Positions 22,760-31,364 of a stretch of 64,000 bases of DNA are shown in pieces (the stretch's first letter is position 1; each line of letters begins with the position of its first letter). Under the pieces are notes generated by a model. That model worked only from the letters and a program-made list of their open reading frames with translations, did not search any database and was not told where the DNA came from. This DNA is from Leucobacter chromiisoli (lineage in GTDB: Bacteria > Actinomycetota > Actinomycetes > Actinomycetales > Microbacteriaceae), in the NCBI RefSeq assembly GCF_016522505.1, contig NZ_JAEHOH010000020.1:32288-96287 (forward strand), written 5' to 3'. Position numbers and translations under genes: made by a program.

Positions 22760-25084
22760 TCAGTCGATGCTCGCGCGCGACCCCCAGCGCCGGATGCGGT
22801 CCATCGTGAGCGGGAGCGAGAGCGGCCTGCCGAAGTGATAGCCCTGCGCGTTGCGCACGCCGATCTCGGTCATCACCCCGACCATGGCCGGCGTCTCGAT
22901 GCCCTCGACGACCATCGTGTAGCCCAGCTTGTCGCCGAACCCCTGCAGCGCCTTCAGCACCTCGCGCTGACGCACGTCGTCGAGGTCGTTGATCAGGCTC
23001 TTGTCGATCTTGAGGATGTCCATCGGGAAGTGCACGAGCGCCCCGACGGAGGAGTCCTCGGACCCGTAGTCGTCGAGCGCGATGGTCACCCCGGCGGCCT
23101 GCATCTCCTCGGCGTCGCGCCGCAGCTCGTCGGTGGCGGCGCGCAGGGACCGCTCGTTGAGCTCGATGCAGAGGGAGATCTCGGGGTGGGCGAGGGAGGC
23201 CTCCCGGATGAACGGACCGAGCTCGGCGTCGCTGATCTGCCCCAGCTCGAGGTTCACCGTGATGCACGCGATGCCCGGCTCGAGCCGGCGGAACTTCTCG
23301 GCCGCGTCGAGGGCCTTCGTCACGACCTGCTCCGTGAGCTCGTTCATCAGGCCGAGGCTCTTCGCCCTCGCTACGAGCGAGGGCGGGGAGATGGGGCCGA
23401 GCTCGGGGTCGACATAGCGCACGAGCGCCTCGAACGCCCAGATCCTCCCCTCATCGAGGCTCACGATGGGCTGGAAGGCGAGTGACAGCCGGCCCTCGCG
23501 GATCGCCCTCGCCACGATGTCGTTCGTGCGGCTCGAGCGGTGCGAGGAGATGCCCACGCTGCTGCCCTCGGCGGCTCCGTCGCGGCGCGAGCGCTTGACC
23601 TTCAGCATCGCCCGATCCGCGTCCTCGACGAGGGCCTGGGCGTCGAGCTCGCGGTGGCTCGAGAAGGCGAGGCCCGCGCTGACCGCCGGCCGGAGGTCCT
23701 GCCCCTCCAGCTCGAGCGGCTGGCTCACCGCCTCGACGATGCGGTCGGCGGCCTCCCTGGCCTGCTCGAGCGAGACCAGGCCGGAGAGGATGACGACGAA
23801 CTCGTCGCCCCCGACCCGCGAGACGAAGCCCCCGCCGCCGGCCGCGCTCTGCAGGCGGCCGGCGATGGCCCTGAGCAGTTCGTCTCCGGCGCGGTGCCCG
23901 AAGGTGTCGTTGAGCTTCTTGAAGTTGTCGAGGTCGATGAAGAGCAGGGCGATGCCCTCGTGGTAGGGGCGGTTCTCGTTCGCGTCGACGAGCGCCTCCT
24001 GGAAGGCCCCGTAGTTCGGCAGGCCCGTCAGCGCGTCGCTGTTCGCGCGCCTCTCGAGCACGTGCACCTCGTCCTGCATCCGCGCCGCCTCGCTCGCCAC
24101 GTGCGCGAGGGTCGCCAGCGCGCGCTCGTCCTCACGGGTGAAGGGCGCTCCGCCGATCCTACGCGAGGCCACCACGTACCGGCCGGAATCCGCCTCGACG
24201 GCCACCTCGGCGCCGATCTCGTTCCGCCCCGGCCCCTCGTCGCGGAGCTCGACGCGGTCGGCCTGCACGATGGCCTCCGCGCGATCCTGCAGGGCGGCGG
24301 CCAGTCCGCCGCCGGACTCCCTCGGCAGCTCGACGGCCGCGTCCACGATCGCGCTCAGCCGACGCTCGGTGTCCGCGTACCGCTGCCGCTGGGCGAGCAT
24401 GTAGAACACCGACGCCGTGAGCAGGAGCAGGAACCGGGTCCGGTTCGCCCGGGGGTCCCCCTCGAGCCACGGGATGACCGTGGAGTCGAGGGAGCTCATC
24501 AGCGCGGCCGTCGCGGCGACGATGAGGACGACGAGCCCGATCCGGGAGGGGCTGACGGCCGAGACGCCGAAGGCGCGGTCGGACGCCGGACGGAGCCGCT
24601 GCCGCGCGAGCTCGACGAGGACGACCAGGCCGTAGTAGGCGGCGGTCCCCACCAGCAGGCCGAGCGCCGCCCAGCCGGTCGTTCCGCCGAGCCCGAGTCC
24701 GATGGCGACGAACGCGAAGGCGCCGGCGGAGCTCACCCCCGTCGCGTAGAGCGTCTGGAGGAGATCGCGGCGGGCGATCGCCTGGGAGATCGCGACCCCG
24801 AACGTCCAGATGCAGACGTCGAGGAGGTGCGAGTGGTCGCGGGGGTGGATGGCGAGCATCACGAGCGTCACGCCCACGAGCGGTGATTCGGGATGGCGCC
24901 CGACGCGCATCTGGAAGGGCCCGCAGATGATCACGCCGGCCACCAGCGCGATCACGAGCGTCCACGACGGGGGCCCGGACACGACGATCTCGAAGGCGCC
25001 GTATCCGATGGCGCCGAGGGCGAGGCCCGCGAACGGGAGGGCGAAGAGGAGGTCCCGCTTCGTCGTATCCTCGCGTATGAGCAC
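22760..25084 (-). CDS. Membrane GGDEF/EAL cyclic-di-GMP enzyme
   Basis: 774 residues. About 230 N-terminal residues hold seven to eight hydrophobic segments. Next is a GAF-like region (about 240-345, with ASRRIGGAPFTREDERALATL), then GGDEF (about 350-510) and EAL (about 520-765). The cyclase motif is intact (SRVGGDEFVV). The EAL domain keeps EALVRY, the Asn in TVNLELGQ, Glu in CIELNERS, DD in IALDDYGSED, Lys in ILKIDKSL and VVEGIET, so both activities are possible. Start GTG at 25084 has GGGAG 7 nt upstream; ATG at 25102 is the alternative. No partner genes are adjacent, so it probably responds to a membrane or intracellular cue on its own. Confidence 0.93.
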   Translation of the reverse strand: MLIREDTTKRDLLFALPFAGLALGAIGYGAFEIVVSGPPSWTLVIALVAGVIICGPFQMRVGRHPESPLVGVTLVMLAIHPRDHSHLLDVCIWTFGVAISQAIARRDLLQTLYATGVSSAGAFAFVAIGLGLGGTTGWAALGLLVGTAAYYGLVVLVELARQRLRPASDRAFGVSAVSPSRIGLVVLIVAATAALMSSLDSTVIPWLEGDPRANRTRFLLLLTASVFYMLAQRQRYADTERRLSAIVDAAVELPRESGGGLAAALQDRAEAIVQADRVELRDEGPGRNEIGAEVAVEADSGRYVVASRRIGGAPFTREDERALATLAHVASEAARMQDEVHVLERRANSDALTGLPNYGAFQEALVDANENRPYHEGIALLFIDLDNFKKLNDTFGHRAGDELLRAIAGRLQSAAGGGGFVSRVGGDEFVVILSGLVSLEQAREAADRIVEAVSQPLELEGQDLRPAVSAGLAFSSHRELDAQALVEDADRAMLKVKRSRRDGAAEGSSVGISSHRSSRTNDIVARAIREGRLSLAFQPIVSLDEGRIWAFEALVRYVDPELGPISPPSLVARAKSLGLMNELTEQVVTKALDAAEKFRRLEPGIACITVNLELGQISDAELGPFIREASLAHPEISLCIELNERSLRAATDELRRDAEEMQAAGVTIALDDYGSEDSSVGALVHFPMDILKIDKSLINDLDDVRQREVLKALQGFGDKLGYTMVVEGIETPAMVGVMTEIGVRNAQGYHFGRPLSLPLTMDRIRRWGSRASID

Positions 25085-25236
25085 GACCCATCTCCCACCC
25101 ATGTCTCGGCGAACCCGCCCCTCGGTCGAGGCGCGGGGCGCGGCAGCTCGGCAGTGTCAATCATGACATGCGGGGCGGCGCCCGGCCGTCCCCCCACGGG
25201 GTGTACCCCGCCGAGGCCGCTGTGTAGGCTGAAATC

Positions 25237-25584
25237 ATGCTCACCCTGTCGCACGAGGAATTCGAGGCGCTCGTCTCGGACGGGCTCGACAGCCTGCACG
25301 ACGACATGCTCGCCGCGCTCGACAACGTGATCTTCCTGGTCGAGGACAAGCCGAAGGACGGGAGCGGGATCCTCGGGGTGTACGAGGGGTTCTCGCTCGC
25401 CGATCGCACCCAGTACGGCTACGGGGAGGAGCCCGACCGGATCACCCTCTTCCGCGAGAACCTGCTCGCCCACTGCGAGGATCTCGACGAGCTGATCAGC
25501 GAGATCCGGGTCACGCTGGTGCACGAGATCGCCCACTTCTACGGGATCACCGAGGAGCGGATCCACGAGCTGGGGTGGGGCTGA
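25237..25584 (+). CDS. Zincin-like metallopeptidase family protein (PF06262)
   Basis: 115-residue small zincin with the metal-binding helix HEIAHFYGITEERIHELG (HExxH plus a downstream acidic residue). The core matches the DUF1025/PF06262 family found next to clpS in actinobacteria. Its substrate is unknown. A TAGGCT box (25225-25230) lies exactly 6 nt before the ATG, so the transcript is probably leaderless. Its stop overlaps the clpS start. An imperfect inverted repeat TGTCA-ATCA-TGACA (25155-25168) lies upstream, between it and the divergent GGDEF gene. Confidence 0.88.
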   Translation: MLTLSHEEFEALVSDGLDSLHDDMLAALDNVIFLVEDKPKDGSGILGVYEGFSLADRTQYGYGEEPDRITLFRENLLAHCEDLDELISEIRVTLVHEIAHFYGITEERIHELGWG

Positions 25585-25877
25585 TGCCCGCGACGGACGT
25601 CGGCGCCGAGCGGCGGCAGAGCGAGCAGCGGGCGCCCGAGCGCCCGTGGCAGACGGTGGTGTGGGACGACCCCGTCAATCTCATGTCGTACGTCTCCTAC
25701 GTCTTCCAGGCCCACTTCGGCTTCAGCCGCGAGCGGGCGGAGGAGCTGATGCTGCGCGTGCACCAGGAAGGCAGTGCGGTCGTCGCGGAGGGCGGTCGCG
25801 AGGCGATGGAGATGCACGTCGAGGCGATGCACGGGTACGGCCTGTGGGCGACCGTGCGGCAGGGAGGACCGGCATGA
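25584..25877 (+). CDS. clpS: ATP-dependent Clp protease adaptor ClpS
   Basis: 97-residue N-degron adaptor that hands substrates with destabilising N-terminal residues to the Clp ATPase. The core reads VVWDDPVNLMSYVSYVFQAHFG and EGSAVVAEGGREAMEMHVEAMHGYGLWATV, with the Asp/Asn pocket residues and the His-rich helix typical of ClpS. The first 20 residues form the flexible tail. Start ATG at 25584 overlaps the previous stop (TGATG); the stop overlaps the next gene by 4 nt (ATGA). It is the middle gene of a three-gene operon common in actinobacteria. Confidence 0.94.
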   Translation: MPATDVGAERRQSEQRAPERPWQTVVWDDPVNLMSYVSYVFQAHFGFSRERAEELMLRVHQEGSAVVAEGGREAMEMHVEAMHGYGLWATVRQGGPA

Positions 25878-26440
25878 GGCTGCTCCCCCTCCCCGGCGGC
25901 GGCCTGCGGCTGCGGCTCGACCCCGACGAGGCGGCCCTGCTGGATCAGCTCGTCGGCCAGCTCATCGAGCTGCTGCAGGGGCACAGCCGCACGGCGCTCG
26001 ACCCGGATCCGCTGTTCGCGAGCCTCGAGGTCGGCGGCACCGACGAGCGGCCGGCCGATCCCGCGCTCGCCCGGCTCTTCCCCGACGCGTACGAGGGAGA
26101 CGAGGAGGCCGCCGGGTTCCGCAGGGTCACGGAGCAGGGACTGCTCAACCGGAAGCTGCAGGACGCGATGTCGGTGACCTCCGCGCTCGGCCTGGGCGGC
26201 GGTCCGGAGGTCGAGGATCCGGTCGAGCTGGAGATCACTCCCGAGACGCTCCCGGTGTGGGTGCGCACCCTCACCTCGCTGCGTCTCGCCATCGCGGCCC
26301 GCGTGGGGCTCGAGCACGAGAGCGACCACGCGCTGCTGCTGCACGACGAGGAGACCCGCGGCACGGTGCTCGTCTACGACTGGCTCGCGGCGATCCTCGA
26401 TTCGGTGCTCCGGATGACCCCGCCCGTTCCGGAGGGCTGA
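25874..26440 (+). CDS. DUF2017 protein
   Basis: 188-residue protein of the DUF2017 family, nearly always encoded after clpS in actinobacteria. Visible segments: LRLDPDEAALLDQLVGQLIELL, DPALARLFPDAYEGDEEAAGFRRV, and the C-terminal WVRTLTSLRLAIAARVGLE and VLVYDWLAAILDSVL. Predicted mainly helical and cytosolic. Function is unknown; the fixed neighbourhood suggests a role linked to Clp proteolysis. Start ATG at 25874 overlaps the clpS stop. Confidence 0.88.
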   Translation: MRLLPLPGGGLRLRLDPDEAALLDQLVGQLIELLQGHSRTALDPDPLFASLEVGGTDERPADPALARLFPDAYEGDEEAAGFRRVTEQGLLNRKLQDAMSVTSALGLGGGPEVEDPVELEITPETLPVWVRTLTSLRLAIAARVGLEHESDHALLLHDEETRGTVLVYDWLAAILDSVLRMTPPVPEG

Positions 26441-26483
26441 GGCGGTTCGTGCCGACCCCGCCCCGGCGCGTCAGTCCGGCGCG

Positions 26484-27698
26484 TCAGGCCGGCGGCTCCA
26501 GCGAGCGGTGGTCGACGACGTCCTCGCGCGGGGCGAGCAGCCGCGCCGAGGTGACGCCGAGGCTGCCGAAGCGGCCCCGCACCTCGTCGACCGCCTGATC
26601 GACGGCCTTCCACCCCTCGTCCTCGCTCCACAGCCCCATCGCCTCGCTGCCCTCGGCGACGAGCTGCTCGGCCCGCACGCCGATGAGGCGCACCGGGCGG
26701 CCGGCGGCGCCGAGCGCCGCGAAGAGCTCGCGGGCCGTGCGGTAGATGCGCTGCGTCGCGTTCGTCGCCTCGGGCAGGGTGCGCGAACGGGTCACCGTCT
26801 CGAAGCTCTCCCAGCGCACCTTGATGGCGACCGTCCGCGCCTCGACCCCGTGCTGCCTCAGCCGCTCGCCGGTTCGGGTGGCGAGCCGCAGCAGCTCGCG
26901 CTCGAGCAGCGCCGGATCGGTCTGGTCCTCCGCGAAGGTCTCCTCGTGCCCGATGCTCTTCTCGATGCGCGTCGTCTCGACCCGCCTGGCGTCGCGTCCG
27001 TTCGCGAGCTCGTGCAGCCTGCGGGCGTTCGCCTCGCCGACGACGCGCCGCAGCGATTCCATGGGCTCCACCGCGAGGTCGCCGATCGTGTGGATCGCAC
27101 GCGAGCGCAGCGCGCGACTCGTGGCCTGGCCGACGCCCCACATCGCCTCGATCGGCAGCGGGTGCAGGAACTCCAGCGTGCGGCCGGGCGGGATCTCGAG
27201 CACGCCGTCGGGCTTCGCGCGCTGCGACGCGAGCTTCGCGACGAACTTGGTGCCGGCGAGCCCCACCGATGCGGGCAGCCCCGTCGTCTCCCGCACCCGC
27301 TCGCGCAGCAGGCGGGCGATCTCGGCGGGCGGGCCGAAGAGGCGCATGGACCCCGCCACGTCGAGGAACGCCTCGTCGATGCTCAACGGCTCGACGAGCG
27401 GCGTGAACTCCGCGAACACCTCCATCACGCGTCGCGAGGCCTCGCGGTACTTCGCGTGCACCGGGGGGATGAGGACGAGCCGCGGGCAGAGCTGCTTCGC
27501 CCGGGCGACCGGCATCGCGGAGCGCACGCCGAATCGGCGCGCCTCGTAGCTGGCGCTCGACACCACGGAGCGGGCCGTGTCATGGGCCGCCGCGACGGGG
27601 AGGCCGCGCAGCTCGGGCCGTTCCAGCAGCTCGACGGAGACGAAGAAGGAGTCCATGTCGACGTGCAGCATGGAGGCCTCGCGTCGTCCGTCGGTCAT
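26484..27698 (-). CDS. dinB: DNA polymerase IV (Y-family)
   Basis: 404-residue translesion polymerase. Catalytic palm motifs: LHVDMDSFFVSVE (first Asp pair, steric-gate Phe) and PLSIDEAFLDVAGS (Asp-Glu). The thumb helix-hairpin-helix (IEAMWGVGQATSRALRSRAIHTIGDLA) and little-finger domain follow. The C-terminus does not show a clear QLxLF beta-clamp peptide. Start ATG at 27698 with a TGCAAT box 6 nt upstream and no Shine-Dalgarno; possibly leaderless. It is convergent with the DUF2017 gene and divergent from glpD. Expression in actinobacteria is often damage-linked, but no LexA box was identified here. Confidence 0.94.
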   Translation of the reverse strand: MTDGRREASMLHVDMDSFFVSVELLERPELRGLPVAAAHDTARSVVSSASYEARRFGVRSAMPVARAKQLCPRLVLIPPVHAKYREASRRVMEVFAEFTPLVEPLSIDEAFLDVAGSMRLFGPPAEIARLLRERVRETTGLPASVGLAGTKFVAKLASQRAKPDGVLEIPPGRTLEFLHPLPIEAMWGVGQATSRALRSRAIHTIGDLAVEPMESLRRVVGEANARRLHELANGRDARRVETTRIEKSIGHEETFAEDQTDPALLERELLRLATRTGERLRQHGVEARTVAIKVRWESFETVTRSRTLPEATNATQRIYRTARELFAALGAAGRPVRLIGVRAEQLVAEGSEAMGLWSEDEGWKAVDQAVDEVRGRFGSLGVTSARLLAPREDVVDHRSLEPPA

Positions 27699-27799
27699 GC
27701 ATCCATTGCACCACACGCCTCCGACACCGGCGAGCGGGCGGAGGACGCGCGAGCGGGCGAGCGGCGCCGATCCGTCTGCGGGGTCTGGGAGGACGCGGA

Positions 27800-27817
27800 G
27801 GAGCCGATGTCGGCTCC
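27800..27817. promoter_or_regulatory. Candidate glpD operator, perfect 8-bp palindrome
   Basis: GGAGCCGA-TG-TCGGCTCC, perfect arms with 2-nt spacer. It lies just upstream of a TAGCGT box (27824-27829) that could be the glpD -10, and also between glpD and divergent dinB. A glycerol-responsive repressor is the natural guess. Confidence 0.5.
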
Positions 27818-27905
27818 GTCTTGTAGCGTAGGGATCGAGCAGCCGCACGGGCGAGCGCACGGGCGGCTGCGGGCAGGAGTTCCCCGGCTTCGAGAGGAGC
27901 AGATC

Positions 27906-29627
27906 GTGATCGAATCGCGAGAGACCGGCGTCCGACCCGAGGTCTCCGCCCTCCGGGATCGCCCGCGCGCCGAGGTGCTCATCATCGGCGGAGGCATCAA
28001 CGGCATCGCGACGTTCCGCGAACTCGCGCTGCAGGGGGTCGACGTGGCCCTGGTCGAGCGCGGCGACTTCGTCTCGGGCGCCTCCTCGGCGTCGAGCCAC
28101 ATGGTGCACGGCGGCATCCGGTATCTCGAGAACGGCGAGCTCCGGCTCGTGCAGGAGGCCGTTCTCGAGCGCAATCGGCTCATCAGGAACGCGCCGCACT
28201 ACGTGAAGCCGCTGCAGACCACGATCCCGATCTTCAAGACCTTCTCCGGGGTGCTCACGGCCCCCTTCCGACTGCTCGTGACCCACGGGCGCGGCAGGCC
28301 CCGCGAGCGCGGAGCACTGCTCATCAAGCTCGGCCTGCTCGTCTACGACACCTTCTCCCGGGCCGGCGGTCGCGTGCCGCGCCACCGCTTCCACGGCGCC
28401 CGGCGCTCGCTGACCGAGCTGCCCCGGCTGAACCGGAGCGTGCGCTACACCGCGAGCTACTACGACGCGTCCATGCACGATCCCGAGCGGCTCGCCCTCG
28501 ACGTGCTCGCGGACGGCTCGGCCGCGGGCGGGGAGCGGGCCCGGGCCGCGAACTATCTCGCCGCGATCGGGCTGCACGACGGCCGCGTGAGGCTGCGCGA
28601 CGAGGCCGCGGGCGAGGAGTTCGCGTTCGAGGCCGACATCGTCGTCAACGCGAGCGGCCCGTGGACCGATCTCACCAACGCCGCGCTCGGCGCCCCCACC
28701 TCGTACATGGGCGGCACGAAGGGATCGCACATCGTGCTCGACCACCCCGAGCTGCACGCCGCCACCGCCGGCCGCGAGATATTCTTCGAGAACTCCGACG
28801 GGCGCATCGTGCTGATCTACCCGCTCAAGGGCCGCGTGATGATCGGCACGACCGACATCGACGCGGATCCCCGCGAGCCGCAGCGGTGCACGGACGAGGA
28901 GATCGACTACTTCGTGCAGCTGGCCGGGCACGTCTTCCCGTCGATCCGGATCGACCGATCGCAGATCGTCTACACCTTCTCGGGCATCCGGCCGCTGCCG
29001 CGGCACGACGACACGGCGCCCGGCTTCGTGTCCCGCGACTACCGCATCGTGCCCGGCTGGATCGGACGGGTGCGCGTGCTGAGCCTCGTCGGGGGCAAGT
29101 GGACCACCTTCCGAGCCCTCGCCGAGCACCTCGGCGACGAGACCCTCCGCCTGCTCGGCAGGAGGCGCAGGGTGAGCACGAGGAACACGCCGATCGGCGG
29201 CGGAGCGGGCTATCCGCGCGACGCCGCCGGCCGCGCGCTCTGGATCGCGAGGCACCGCGGCGATCACGACCCCGAGCTGGCGGGCGCGTTGCTCGACCGG
29301 TACGGCACGAGGGCCGCGGAGGTGCTGCGCGCGCTGCCCGCCTCGCCGCGCGAGCTCCCCCGGCTCCCCGGCCACTCCGCCGAGGAGTTCGCGCACCTCG
29401 CGCGCACCGAGCACGTCCTCCACCTCGACGACCTGCTGCTGCGCCGCACCTCCGTCGCCTTCGTCGGCGGGCTGAGCGTCGCGGCGCTCGAGGAGGCGGC
29501 CGAGGCCGTCGCCGAGGCGCTCGGCTGGGACGGGGAGCGGGTGCGCGAGGAGGTCGAGCGGGCCGCCGCGATCCTGCGCGATGCGCATCGCGTCGAGCTC
29601 GGCCGCCCCGGCGCCGCACCGCTCTGA
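27906..29627 (+). CDS. glpD: Glycerol-3-phosphate dehydrogenase, FAD-dependent
   Basis: 573-residue membrane-associated flavoenzyme oxidising glycerol-3-phosphate to dihydroxyacetone phosphate and feeding electrons to the respiratory quinone pool. FAD motif LIIGGGINGIATFRELALQG near residue 25, then FVSGASSASSHMVHGGIRYLE, YYDASMHDPERL, KGRVMIGTTDIDADPREP and GGKWTTFRALAEH. The C-terminal helical domain (about 430-573) is present. Start GTG at 27906, chosen because it directly precedes the FAD domain by the usual distance and has GAGAGGAG upstream. Followed by glpK on the same strand; the two give glycerol use. Confidence 0.94.
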   Translation: MIESRETGVRPEVSALRDRPRAEVLIIGGGINGIATFRELALQGVDVALVERGDFVSGASSASSHMVHGGIRYLENGELRLVQEAVLERNRLIRNAPHYVKPLQTTIPIFKTFSGVLTAPFRLLVTHGRGRPRERGALLIKLGLLVYDTFSRAGGRVPRHRFHGARRSLTELPRLNRSVRYTASYYDASMHDPERLALDVLADGSAAGGERARAANYLAAIGLHDGRVRLRDEAAGEEFAFEADIVVNASGPWTDLTNAALGAPTSYMGGTKGSHIVLDHPELHAATAGREIFFENSDGRIVLIYPLKGRVMIGTTDIDADPREPQRCTDEEIDYFVQLAGHVFPSIRIDRSQIVYTFSGIRPLPRHDDTAPGFVSRDYRIVPGWIGRVRVLSLVGGKWTTFRALAEHLGDETLRLLGRRRRVSTRNTPIGGGAGYPRDAAGRALWIARHRGDHDPELAGALLDRYGTRAAEVLRALPASPRELPRLPGHSAEEFAHLARTEHVLHLDDLLLRRTSVAFVGGLSVAALEEAAEAVAEALGWDGERVREEVERAAAILRDAHRVELGRPGAAPL

Positions 29628-29710
29628 GCGCCGCCGTTCCCCTCCCCTAGGCTGGCAGGTGACGCGGTGCCGCGATCCGCCCACCGCATCCGTCTCGCGA
29701 AGGAGCTCCG

Positions 29711-31225
29711 ATGCCCCGCTACATCATCGCCATCGACCAGGGAACCACCTCGACGCGGGCGATCGTCTTCGACCGCGCCGGCGGCATCGTCTCGGTCGGG
29801 CAGCAGGAGCACCGTCAGATCATGCCGCAGGCGGGCTGGGTCGAGCACGACCCCGTCGAGATCTGGAGGAACGTCCAGGAGGTCGTCGGGACGGCGCTCG
29901 GCAGGGCGGGCCTCACGAGGCACGACATCGCGGCTGCGGGCATCACCAACCAGCGCGAGACGACCGTCGTCTGGGACCGCCGCACGGGCGAGCCCGTGTA
30001 CAACGCCATCGTGTGGCAGGACACCCGCAGCCAGAGCATCGTGGACCGGATCGCGGCGCGGGGCGGCGCGGACCGCTTCGCGCAGATCACCGGGCTGCCC
30101 CTCGCGACCTACTTCTCCGCCTCGAAGATCGCCTGGATCCTCGAGAACGTCGAGGGGGCGCGGGAGCGGGCCGAATCCGGCGATCTGCTGTTCGGCACGA
30201 CCGACTGCTGGGTGCTGTGGAACCTGACGGGCGGGGTCGAGGGCGGCGTGCACGTCACGGATGTCACCAACGCGTCGCGCACCCTCTTCATGGACCTCGA
30301 GACCCTCGAGTGGCGTGACGACATCCTCGCCGAGTTCGAGGTGCCCCGCTCCATGATGCCGACGATCCGGTCGTCCTCGGAGATCTACGGCCACGCCGAG
30401 AGCTCCTCGCTGCTGCGGGAGACGCCGATCTCCGGCATCCTGGGCGACCAGCAGGCTGCGACATTCGGCCAGGCCGCCTTCTCCGCGGGCGAGAGCAAGA
30501 ACACCTACGGCACGGGCTGCTTCCTGATCTTCCAGACCGGGGAGCAGATCGTCCACTCGGCGAACGGCCTCGTCACCACCGTCGGCTACCGGCTCGGGGA
30601 CGAACCGGCCACGTACGCGCTCGAGGGGTCGATCGCCGTCACCGGATCCCTGGTGCAGTGGCTCAGGGATCAGCTCGGGCTCATCGACAGCGCCCCGGAG
30701 GTCGAGCGCCTCGCCGCCTCCGTCCCCGACAACGGCGGCGTGTACCTCGTTCCCGCCTTCTCGGGCCTGTTCGCGCCGTACTGGCGCCCGGACGCCCGGG
30801 GCGCGCTGGTCGGGCTCACGAGGCATTCCAACCGCGGGCACATCGCGCGCGCCGCGCTCGAGGCCGTCGCGTTCCAGACCCGGGACGTGCTCGACGCGGT
30901 GAACGCCGATGCCGGCGTGCCGCTCACGGAGCTCCGCGTCGACGGCGGCATGGTCGCCAACGACACGCTCATGCAGTTCCAGGCGGACGTGCTCGGCGTC
31001 CCGGTCGTGCGCCCCGTCGTCGCGGAGACCACCGCGCTCGGCGCAGCGTACGCCGCCGGCCTGGCGGTCGGGTTCTGGTCGGGCCCGGAGGAGCTGCGGG
31101 CGAACTGGCGAGAGGATCGCCGTTGGGAGCCCGCCATGGAGCCCGCCGAGCGGGAGCGTCAGCTGCGCCTCTGGAGGAAGGCCGTCACCAAGTCCATGGA
31201 CTGGGTCGACGAGGACACGCGCTGA
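29711..31225 (+). CDS. glpK: Glycerol kinase
   Basis: 504-residue FGGY-family kinase phosphorylating glycerol with ATP. Landmarks: [77 protein letters not shown] and [20 protein letters not shown]. Start ATG with AAGGAG 5 nt upstream; a TAGGCT box (29648-29653) may give it its own promoter in addition to read-through from glpD. No aquaporin/facilitator gene is adjacent. A strong hairpin follows the stop by 7 nt. Confidence 0.96.
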   Translation: MPRYIIAIDQGTTSTRAIVFDRAGGIVSVGQQEHRQIMPQAGWVEHDPVEIWRNVQEVVGTALGRAGLTRHDIAAAGITNQRETTVVWDRRTGEPVYNAIVWQDTRSQSIVDRIAARGGADRFAQITGLPLATYFSASKIAWILENVEGARERAESGDLLFGTTDCWVLWNLTGGVEGGVHVTDVTNASRTLFMDLETLEWRDDILAEFEVPRSMMPTIRSSSEIYGHAESSSLLRETPISGILGDQQAATFGQAAFSAGESKNTYGTGCFLIFQTGEQIVHSANGLVTTVGYRLGDEPATYALEGSIAVTGSLVQWLRDQLGLIDSAPEVERLAASVPDNGGVYLVPAFSGLFAPYWRPDARGALVGLTRHSNRGHIARAALEAVAFQTRDVLDAVNADAGVPLTELRVDGGMVANDTLMQFQADVLGVPVVRPVVAETTALGAAYAAGLAVGFWSGPEELRANWREDRRWEPAMEPAERERQLRLWRKAVTKSMDWVDEDTR

Positions 31226-31232
31226 GCCGCGC

Positions 31233-31256
31233 GGGGTCCGGGAGGCCCCGGACCCC
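31233..31256. terminator. Bidirectional terminator after glpK
   Basis: Perfect 10-bp stem GGGGTCCGGG / CCCGGACCCC with a 4-nt loop (31233-31242, 31247-31256). It lies between the convergent glpK and gatB genes. Confidence 0.75.
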
Positions 31257-31364
31257 GCTCCGCTTCCCGCTATCCCGCCGCCGCCCCTCGCTCCGCTCCG
31301 TGGGCTGCCGCCGTGTGCGGCACCGCGGCGGGGCGGAAAGCTCCGCTTCCCGCTATCCCGCCGC
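31257..31364. repeat. 25-nt direct repeat at the gatB 3' end
   Basis: The same 25 bases occur at 31257-31281 and 31340-31364, 58 nt apart. The second copy contains the gatB stop codon and its last codons, the first lies just past the glpK terminator. The spacer also holds CGCTCCGCTCCGTGGGC, which recurs near 59887-59903. This looks like a local duplication of a gene end. Confidence 0.7.
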
